From contig NZ_JACOQK010000001.1 in the NCBI RefSeq assembly GCF_014297275.1, positions 1,984,001-2,048,000 of the forward strand: a DNA stretch of 64,000 nucleotides, given 5' to 3'. Below are positions 24,358 to 32,200 of the stretch, in pieces (the first letter of the stretch is position 1; the number at the start of each line of letters is the position of its first letter). Below the pieces are notes generated by a model that ran no database searches, was not told where the DNA came from, and saw nothing but the letters and a program-made list of their open reading frames with translations. This DNA comes from Clostridium facile. GTDB lineage: Bacteria > Bacillota > Clostridia > Oscillospirales > Ruminococcaceae. The position numbers and the translations under genes are program-made.

Positions 24358-25467
24358 ATGGTAACTTCTGAAGAATTAGATATTTTAAAAGAACACTATT
24401 CTTCTTTTCAAAATCCAGTATTTTATTGTTCCAATCAATTAGAAATTTTATGGTCCAACCCCGCTGCCGGAAAAATAGAGCAAAAATATACGAAAGATAT
24501 TTCTGTTATCTGGGAAGAATTCTTTTTTTCCCTCCAACAGTCAGACCCTACCACTACTCTATCGTTCCATTTTATTTGTGGGGATACTTGTGCTTGGCTT
24601 AGATATATCCCGGTTGGAAATGGTGGTTTTTTGGAGTGGCTTTTAGAAGAAACCGATTCGAACAGTTTATCCAGATTTCACGAATTTTCCATGCAATCTT
24701 CTGATTTATTTAGCGTTGAAACCAGAATATACCTGACAAATATTTTTAATGTACTGCCATTTCTCTATAAAGAAATGGAACAGCAGGAACAATATGAATC
24801 CTTAGATTATTTGAAACAGATCTCACAAAATGCTTACCATCTGTTAAAAATGGTAAATAACAGTTTGGCATACCGTAAACTTAGTCCTAATTCCCTCCGC
24901 TTAACTGCAGTGGATATTACAAAAGAGTTAGAGCAACTTTTTATTTTGGTACAGGCAAACCTGCTTCGTTCCAACAAAACGTTTGAATATCATCTTCCAG
25001 ATTCTCCTATTTTGATGCAAACGGATGTAGAAAAACTCCACATTGCTCTATTAAACTTAATTTCCAATGGATATTTATATGGGGGGTCTGATAATTTGGT
25101 ATCCATTTCGGTTTGTACCCAAAAAGAAGATTTGATTATTCGGGTAACCGACCATGGAGAAGGAATTTCCACAGAACAGTTTGAACGGGTATTCACTCCT
25201 TATTATTCCTATAACCCTAATACTGGAACTCATAGTGGAATTGGCCTTGGACTGCCCTACACCAAAAAATTAGCGGAATGTTTAGGAGGAAGCTGTTTAT
25301 TAACTAGCCAGCCTCATCAAGGCACACAGGTTGTCCTACGCCTTCCCATAAAAAACAGTGTAAAAGATACCGTACAATTTCAATCTAATCGGTTTGAATA
25401 TAGCACTGGCAGATTCTCTCCCGTTTCTATTTACCTTTCAGATATCTGTGAAATCCCTATCTTTTAA
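24358..25467 (+). CDS. Histidine-kinase-like ATPase protein lacking the phospho-acceptor His
   Basis: The protein has 369 residues. The start is the ATG after AGGAG; an open frame extends 54 codons upstream across the promoter and is ignored. The N-terminal part is PAS-like (FYCSNQLEILWSNPAAGKI). A helical dimerisation region and a complete HATPase_c domain follow: N box LLNLISNGYLYG, G1 DHGEGIS, G2 GIGLGL. In the dimerisation helix the canonical SHELRTPL reads SVETRIYL, with Val120 (GTT at 24715) in place of the phosphorylated His. The only other candidate, His161, is in the second helix. No transmembrane segment and no response-regulator gene are nearby. It may be an ATP-binding pseudo-kinase. 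Confidence 0.7.
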   Translation: MVTSEELDILKEHYSSFQNPVFYCSNQLEILWSNPAAGKIEQKYTKDISVIWEEFFFSLQQSDPTTTLSFHFICGDTCAWLRYIPVGNGGFLEWLLEETDSNSLSRFHEFSMQSSDLFSVETRIYLTNIFNVLPFLYKEMEQQEQYESLDYLKQISQNAYHLLKMVNNSLAYRKLSPNSLRLTAVDITKELEQLFILVQANLLRSNKTFEYHLPDSPILMQTDVEKLHIALLNLISNGYLYGGSDNLVSISVCTQKEDLIIRVTDHGEGISTEQFERVFTPYYSYNPNTGTHSGIGLGLPYTKKLAECLGGSCLLTSQPHQGTQVVLRLPIKNSVKDTVQFQSNRFEYSTGRFSPVSIYLSDICEIPIF

Positions 25468-25529
25468 TTCAAATAAATTTAGTGATTGATACAAAATACT
25501 TTTTTTCAGCAAGATAATTGGAAAATCGG

Positions 25530-25558
25530 TTGACCCAGCCATAAAAAAATAGTACAAT
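25530..25558 (+). promoter_or_regulatory. pyrG promoter
   Basis: TTGACC, a 17-bp spacer and TACAAT give a transcript with a leader of about 165 nt before the pyrG start codon. Confidence 0.75.
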
Positions 25559-25580
25559 TAATTTGATTATTATTTTGTTT

Positions 25581-25697
25581 CTGTCCCAAAAGTCCATATT
25601 TTTAAGCTTTTGATGGTTTATGAAAAAACAACAAGCGCCAGTACGGTAAAAAAGCGGTTTGTTTTATCACACACCCAAACCACCCTTTTTGGGACAG
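25581..25697 (+). promoter_or_regulatory. pyrG leader with long-range inverted repeat
   Basis: CTGTCCCAAAA at 25581-25591 and TTTTGGGACAG at 25687-25697 are 11-bp perfect complements enclosing about 95 nt. They lie fully inside the predicted leader, and the 3' arm ends some 33 nt before the start codon and 17 nt before GGAGG. pyrG of Bacillus is controlled by CTP-dependent attenuation in its leader. Whether this element serves a similar purpose is not known, and no U-tract follows the arm. Confidence 0.4.
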
Positions 25698-25729
25698 CAA
25701 CTATAAAAGATATGGAGGTTTATCGACTT

Positions 25730-27340
25730 ATGGCTGTAAAATATGTTTTTGTAACAGGTGGCGTTGTTTCCGGGCTTGGAAAAGGCATTACAGCGGCATC
25801 TTTAGGGCGTTTGCTAAAAAATAGAGGGTATAAAGTAACCATCCAAAAATTTGACCCCTACATTAACGTGGATCCTGGTACAATGAGCCCTTACCAGCAT
25901 GGTGAAGTATTTGTTACAGACGATGGCGCTGAAACTGATTTGGATTTAGGCCATTATGAGCGTTTTATTGATGAAAATTTATCTGTTGATTCCAATATTA
26001 CTACAGGTAAAGTATACTGGAATGTATTGAACAAAGAGCGTCGTGGAGACTATTTGGGCCGTACTGTACAAGTAATCCCCCATATTACAAATGAAATCAA
26101 AAATAAAGTATATGCCGTAGGCAAAAACAGCAATTGTGATGTAGTTATCACAGAAATTGGCGGTACTGTTGGGGATATTGAAAGCACCCCATTTTTGGAG
26201 GCAATCCGTCAGGTTGTCACCGAAGTAGGGCGAGAAAACGTAATCTATATTCATGTTACATTAGTTCCAACTGTTCCAGGTTCTACTGAATTAAAATCCA
26301 AACCAACCCAGCACTCTGTTAAAGAATTGCTGAGTTTAGGTATCCAGCCTAATGTAATTGTATGCCGCAGCGATTACCCTCTGCCAGATGATATGGTAAA
26401 CAAAATTGCTTTGTTCTGTAATATCCGTCCACAGGATGTTATACAGAACCTAACTGCTGGTACTTTGTATGAAGTTCCTATGATGTTGGAAAAAAACGGT
26501 TTGGTGAAATCTGTATGTCATCATTTACATTTGGAGGAACGAGAGCCAGACCACATACAATGGCTGCAAATGATCGACCAGGTGAAAAGTGCAAACAAAG
26601 AAGTTACCATTGGTCTGGTAGGAAAATATGTAGAGTTGCCTGACGCATATATCTCAGTAGCTGAAAGCTTATATCATGGTGGTTTGCCACACTCTACAAA
26701 AGTAAAAATTGAATATATCCAATCTGAAGATATCACAGAAGATAATTGTGCCGATTTACTGAAGAACTGTGATGGCATCTTGGTTCCTGGCGGTTTTGGA
26801 GACCGTGGTATTGAGGGAAAAATCACAGCAATCCGCTATTGCCGTGAAAACAACCTTCCTTTCTTCGGAATTTGTTTGGGCATGCAGATGGCTGTTATTG
26901 AATTCGCACGCCATGTAGCAGGACTGGAAAACGCAAATTCCGCAGAATTTTTAGAAGATGCAGAAGATCCAGTAATTGATATTATGGATGACCAAAAAGA
27001 TATCACCAAAAAAGGTGGTACGATGCGTTTGGGATTGTATCCATGTAAACTTCGTCCAGATACCAAGTGCCGTAATCTATATGGAGAAGAAGTGATTTAC
27101 GAACGTCACCGTCATCGCTATGAATTCAACAACGCTTATCGCGCAAAATTGGAGGAAGCTGGTTTGACCTTAGCAGGTGTTTCTCCAAACGAAAAATTGG
27201 TAGAAATTGTAGAGGTAAAAGAACATCCTTGGTTTGTTGGGGTACAATTCCATCCAGAATTTAAATCTCGTCCAAACCGTCCTCATCCTTTGTTTGTGGA
27301 TTTTGTTGGAGCCGCTTTACAACACAAAGAAAATCAATAA
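25730..27340 (+). CDS. pyrG: CTP synthase
   Basis: The protein has 536 residues and makes CTP from UTP, ATP and glutamine. The start is the ATG after GGAGG, beginning MAVKYVFVTGGVVSGLGKGI; an open frame reaches 40 codons further upstream without family support. The synthetase domain spans residues 1-265 (QKFDPYINVDPGTMSPYQHG, ITEIGGTVGDIESTPFLEAI). The glutaminase domain spans about 295-530, with the nucleophile Cys in FFGICLGMQ and the His-Pro-Glu in VQFHPEFKSRP. It is monocistronic, with its own promoter, a long leader and a terminator. Confidence 0.97.
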   Translation: MAVKYVFVTGGVVSGLGKGITAASLGRLLKNRGYKVTIQKFDPYINVDPGTMSPYQHGEVFVTDDGAETDLDLGHYERFIDENLSVDSNITTGKVYWNVLNKERRGDYLGRTVQVIPHITNEIKNKVYAVGKNSNCDVVITEIGGTVGDIESTPFLEAIRQVVTEVGRENVIYIHVTLVPTVPGSTELKSKPTQHSVKELLSLGIQPNVIVCRSDYPLPDDMVNKIALFCNIRPQDVIQNLTAGTLYEVPMMLEKNGLVKSVCHHLHLEEREPDHIQWLQMIDQVKSANKEVTIGLVGKYVELPDAYISVAESLYHGGLPHSTKVKIEYIQSEDITEDNCADLLKNCDGILVPGGFGDRGIEGKITAIRYCRENNLPFFGICLGMQMAVIEFARHVAGLENANSAEFLEDAEDPVIDIMDDQKDITKKGGTMRLGLYPCKLRPDTKCRNLYGEEVIYERHRHRYEFNNAYRAKLEEAGLTLAGVSPNEKLVEIVEVKEHPWFVGVQFHPEFKSRPNRPHPLFVDFVGAALQHKENQ

Positions 27341-27349
27341 TTTGAATTG

Positions 27350-27373
27350 GGAAGGCAGTTAAATTTGCCTTCC
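27350..27373 (+). terminator. pyrG terminator
   Basis: GGAAGGCA/TGCCTTCC stem followed by TTTTT, 9 nt after the stop codon. Confidence 0.85.
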
Positions 27374-27676
27374 TTTTTATATAATTTTATCAAAATGGCA
27401 TCATTGCCTTATTGGTAAAAAAGGTTTTTATATCGTATATAATTAGGAAACAAAGGTTCCCATAGTGCATATAATAAAAACATATTTGCATAACCAAATG
27501 GAAAACAAAATAACTTTATAAAACACAAATTATTCAATGATTTGTGTTTCTCCTATAATATGACAAAATACATAAAAATTAAACTGAAAATTTTTGCGAT
27601 TTATTTATTGACAAAATGCGTCCTATATATTAACATAATAATATATTAATTAATAAATTGAATGGGGGTTTCATTT
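27374..27676. other. AT-rich spacer with promoter of the small membrane protein
   Basis: No gene is visible. TTGACA at 27608, a 17-bp spacer and TAACAT at 27631 form a likely promoter for the small gene downstream. Confidence 0.5.
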
Positions 27677-27949
27677 ATGGAACAAAAAAATGGTAAAGCG
27701 GTAGCTTCATTAGTGTTGGGTATTATTTCCCTGGTACTGATGTTTATTCCATACGGTGGTTGGGTTGGTCTTATTTTAGGTATTGTAGGTATCATCTTAG
27801 GTATCTCTGCTAAAAAAGAGGCTCCATCCGGTATGGCTACAGCAGGTTTGGTTCTGTCCATTATCGCTGTAGCTCTGTGTGCAATTAGTTTAATTGCTTG
27901 TGTTGCTTGTGTTGGCTGTATCGGTACAGCTGGTATGTTATCTTACTAA
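27677..27949 (+). CDS. Small DUF4190-like membrane protein
   Basis: The protein has 90 residues. The start is the ATG before EQKNGKAVASLV, 8 nt after GGGGG. It has two hydrophobic segments: SLVLGIISLVLMFIPYGGWV running into GLILGIVGIILGISA, and AGLVLSIIAVALCAISLIAC. The pattern KAVASLVLGIISL...GILGI...G-A-AGLVLSI is the DUF4190/DUF4352-associated small membrane module. Four cysteines lie near the C-terminus (LIACVACVGCIG). Function unknown. It is monocistronic, with a good terminator. Confidence 0.75.
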   Translation: MEQKNGKAVASLVLGIISLVLMFIPYGGWVGLILGIVGIILGISAKKEAPSGMATAGLVLSIIAVALCAISLIACVACVGCIGTAGMLSY

Positions 27950-27967
27950 TAATTAGAAAAGCACACA

Positions 27968-27993
27968 ACGGGCAAACCATTACGTTTGCCCGT
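27968..27993 (+). terminator. Terminator of the small membrane-protein gene
   Basis: ACGGGCAAAC/GTTTGCCCGT stem with a 6-nt loop followed by TTTTTTT, 18 nt past the stop codon. Confidence 0.9.
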
Positions 27994-28232
27994 TTTTTTC
28001 ATATGATTCGAAAATGAATTCCCCTCTGATTGTAAGACAAAATGGAAATACAACTTATTCCATTTAGCTATTATAAAAGCACCAGAAAACAAAACTTTTA
28101 CTATAAAATATCAAATGATATGAATTCCAATGATATTCATTATCAAATAAAATACTTTATTTTTATTGTATCTCCCATATCGATTTATTTCTTAAATTCT
28201 ATCCCGCTTTTGCAATACGAAAGGAGCTTATT

Positions 28233-29024
28233 ATGTTACCAACCATTACAATTGGAGATTTTACGATTGCGATGTATGGGCTGCTTATTTTAATTGGATT
28301 CGCCCTTGGATGTCTCGTATCTGTATTCCGTTCTTCAAAATGCGGTGTACCAAAAGAAGATGTTTTTTATTCTATATTATTTGGTGCTATTGGCGTCGTA
28401 ATAGGTGGAAAAATCTTATATATCCTCACGATTCTAAAGCCACTCATTGAACATTTCTCTGAGTTAATCCAGTCTCCAGAGAACATATTGGGACTTTTAG
28501 GAGGGGGATTTGTCTTTTATGGTGGATTATTTGGTGGAATCATCGGTGTATATTTATACTCCAAAATATACCGTATTCCATTTTATCCTCTCATTCAAGT
28601 GATGATTCCAGCAATTCCATTAATTCATGCGTTTGGTAGACTAGGATGTTTCTGCGCTGGCTGTTGTTATGGTATTCCATTTGATCCACCAATTGGCATG
28701 ATGTTTCAAGCATCCCCTGTAGCACCTCATGATATTACCCTATTTCCAGTACAATTGTTGGAAGCTGGTTTGAATTTAATTTTATTTTTTGTGCTGTATT
28801 ATGGAATCAGCAGAGTCGAAAATAAGATTTCTCTACTTGGTTTTTATCTCATCTGTTATGGTGTAATCCGATTTATTACGGAATTTTTCCGTTATGACGC
28901 GGAACGGGGTTCCTGGCTCATCTTCTCCACCTCCCAGTGGATTAGCCTGCTTGTGGTTCCATGTGGTATTGTATTAATAATCAGACAATATAAACGGTAT
29001 AAAGCCAGACAAAATATTAATTAA
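28233..29024 (+). CDS. Lgt-like (prolipoprotein diacylglyceryl transferase family) protein, variant active site
   Basis: A polytopic membrane protein of 263 residues with the Lgt layout: IAMYGLLILIGF in helix 1, LLGGGFVFYGGLFGG, HAFGRLGCFCAGCCYG, and RFITEFFRYD near the C-terminus. Classical Lgt has an HGG motif and a GRxGNFxNxE signature. Here these read YGG and GRLGCFCAGCC, so the essential His and the conserved Asn and Glu are replaced, with four cysteines clustered. The first Tyr and the C-terminal Arg are kept. It may be a divergent Lgt or a paralogue with another lipid-linked activity. An AAGGAG site precedes the ATG. Two lipoprotein-type genes at 55.8 and 57.4 kb show that the cell needs an Lgt. 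Confidence 0.75.
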   Translation: MLPTITIGDFTIAMYGLLILIGFALGCLVSVFRSSKCGVPKEDVFYSILFGAIGVVIGGKILYILTILKPLIEHFSELIQSPENILGLLGGGFVFYGGLFGGIIGVYLYSKIYRIPFYPLIQVMIPAIPLIHAFGRLGCFCAGCCYGIPFDPPIGMMFQASPVAPHDITLFPVQLLEAGLNLILFFVLYYGISRVENKISLLGFYLICYGVIRFITEFFRYDAERGSWLIFSTSQWISLLVVPCGIVLIIRQYKRYKARQNIN

Positions 29025-29203
29025 TCTCGATCACTTTTAACCTCTCATCTATGTCATTTTATAGTAAATCACAAACAGTAAAAGCTAGAAATATTACTCC
29101 ATAAAGGAATGCTGGATCTCAATCCAGCCACTTATACTCGGTTTTGTAATAACTATTTATGCTTTCCTGAATACCAAAAACAAAAATAGTTTGATAATTC
29201 ATA

Positions 29204-29240
29204 AAAAAAGACCTAACTATATTTCGTTAGGTCTTTTTTT
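29204..29240. terminator. Bidirectional terminator between lgt-like gene and surface protein
   Basis: AAAAAAGACCTAAC/GTTAGGTCTTTTTT stem with an 8-nt loop and T/A runs on both sides. It lies 18 nt past the surface-protein stop codon and serves the convergent genes. Confidence 0.9.
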
Positions 29241-29257
29241 ATTTAAATCGTTTTTTA

Positions 29258-32200
29258 TTATTTAGACATACGTTTTTTATGTCCTACTAGCACACCAACG
29301 GTTGCTGCAGATAAACCGGAAATCATGAGATAGAGTATATTTCTTCCTGTATCTCCAGTCCGCACTGTTTTTGTTGTTGTATTTGCAGATTTCGTCTCTT
29401 GGCTTTCCTGTCCGGTAGAAACTACTTCTTTCGTTTCATCCTGGGAAGGTTGTTTTGAAGTAGTATCTTCTGTTGTAACCGGAACCAATTTGTCAATTGC
29501 CTGTTGTACTACATTTACCGCCGTATCAACTTCATCTTGGGTTGCATTATCATTTTCCAATACTGTTGTTGCAGTTTGTACGGCTACTGTTAACGCATTG
29601 TAGCTTTCTGCTGTATACGCTGTCGCATCTTTTCCGTTTGCTTCTACTACCACCTGTTCCAGTACAGATTTATCTGCTTTAAACCTCAGGTTCATCATTG
29701 CGTTTAACAGATTATCTGCTGCCTCTGTAATCTGCTGCTGCATTGCATTGTCCGCATTTGCCAGTAATTCTTCCGCCGCAGTAAGAGCAGTATCAAATTC
29801 TGCCTGTCCAGCCTCAATATACTGGGATAAATCGTAGCCTTTTGCAATATCGACCAACATTTGTAAGGAAGTAATATCTCCTTTTACAAATCCAAGTTTG
29901 TGAATCTCATTTAACAATGTTTTCCACGAAGCATCCACTTGTTCCTGAGAAGCGGTTGGGTCCTCTAAAATTGTTTTTGCCTGATCGAATGCCTCAAGGA
30001 AAGATTTCTGTACATCTGCAATTACATTGTCAAACTCATCACTCGCTTTTACGTTGTCTGCATATTCTACTACTTTCTTTAAAATATCCTTATTCGTGGA
30101 TTGAACCGTTCCAACTGTATATTGAAGTGCATTGGAATAACTAAGTATGTTTCCCTCTGCATCTTTTGCCACTGCATAAGCAGTATCTGTTTGACCTTTT
30201 GCGGTAGAAAGTTCAATTTGTGTTTGACCTTCTGTTCCTTGTCCTAAAATATTGTTTGTAAGTAAATTAGCGTTCAAGCTATCTACTGTTAAAGTTTTTG
30301 GTGTAGTGCGATCAAAGTTGACTGGCAATTCTGCAATATCAATATCACTAGCAACTACTCCGCTTCCATAATTATCTAATTTAGGAGTATCATAATAGTT
30401 ATAGTCATCTAATACTGGAGAGTAAGAATTTAAATAAATTTTTCCATTTGCCAGGTCAAAGTACATCATTTTAATGTATCCTTCACCACCACCTGGAGCA
30501 CTTTGATAGTCAGTACAAATACGGTATACAACGCGGTCTTCGACTCCATCCCCGTTATCATCAAATCCTACGTTATTCATAGAAGCACCATGGTAATGTC
30601 CATTTAACATAGCAATGACATTAGTATGTGTTTTGCAAACCTGTTCTAACAATAAATCACTGAAATAATCCGGTTCTGCATTTGCATTAATTCCTGGATG
30701 GGTACAGATAATCGCTTTTTTATCAGGATATTGTTCCAATACACTGTTAATCCAATCCACCTCTGGAGTGTAGATATCCCAACTCATATATATGAACAGC
30801 AATTCTTCTCCATCTACGTTCACCAGGTCATAGTGCCCTTTATTATCATCGTAAGTTCCACCATACCAGCTGTTTCCTTCATAACGTTCTGCACCAAAAT
30901 ATTTATCATATAGTTCATAACGTTCATTTCCGTGACCAGTATCATGGTTTCCGCCTAATAAACCATAAGGCAAACCAGCCTGTTCAAATTTACTTAACTC
31001 ATTAGAAGCATTGACATATTGGTATTCTTCATTAAATTCGTCAACAATATCCCCCGTATGGACAACGTATTGGATACCAAGACCATCTTTATTATCTACA
31101 ATCCAATTGGTCATTTTAGAGAAGTTCTCCATATATTGTTCCGAATAATATTGCGTATCGGAAATCCAAGCAATTGAGAAATCATACTGCTCTGGAATTC
31201 CTGTACCATCCCAGTTGTAATCATTTTTTACGGTATCCTGGGTAGCTTGAGGTTCTGTATAAGGGGTGTATTCTTCTCCTCTTGCTTGCGCCAAAACAGT
31301 AACTTTTCCGTTTTCCAGATAATCTTCCAATGGGAATACTGCGGTAATTTTACCATTCTGTTCAGTTGTTTCAAGAATATCCCAGGTACTGTCTGTAGTA
31401 TTTAAAGCGTATAACTGGATTGGTTGATCATAATCCGCTTGAGCAGAAAGATCTATTCTGATTTGTTCTTGTTGTGTGCCATCTGTTGTGATTTCAAAAA
31501 TCTGATATGGGTATTGACCATTATCCGAAGTTACTGAACCCAATCCATTGGCAGCTTCAGCCTGTGCGGTACTATCTCCAACACCTGTATAAATACTAAT
31601 GTCATTTAAAGCTTTTGCTTGATAAATTGTGGTATTGGCTGCACCTTCCACACTTCCTACTGTGGCTACTGCTGGATAAGTAGAGGATTCAATACTGAAA
31701 TCCAAATCGGTTGCTACTGGAGTTTCTTCTGGTTGTTGTGGGGTACTGTTATCTACTGTAAAATCAATGGTTTTGGAATTGCCAGAACTGCTGTTGACAA
31801 CCAACTGGTGACCACCATCGGAAAGCGCTGTGGTATCAATCATACCAGATACGGCATCTACTTTGCCCGCTGGGATTTCAAAATCCATAATCGCAGCGAT
31901 TTCGCAATCAGCGGAATCCCCCATTTTAATTTCGCCCATTGTGCTGAGATCATTGCCGTTTACTCCAACTACAGAAGTTGGCTGGATTACCGTACCATCT
32001 GTCAAGGAAAGTGCCATATTACTGATATAAAAGTCATCATTATTCGCATCAGTATCAGATTCCCAGGTGGAACCATAGGTACCAGCACGGATTGCCAGTT
32101 CAATCGAAACGGAACCATCTTCATTGTATGTAAAATAGGATTGGTCTACCATAATTGCCATAGAAGAGTCCGACGGAATTTCACTGCATTTGGAGAAATT

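Noticed and set aside
25610..25729. 40-codon N-terminal extension of CTP synthase
   Set aside because: The family begins at MAVKYVFVTGG, which has GGAGG in front; the upstream part is leader sequence.
28042..28293. An 83-codon plus-strand frame before the Lgt-like gene
   Set aside because: It overlaps the Lgt start by 61 bases, has no ribosome binding site and encodes AT-driven residues; a leader peptide role has no support.
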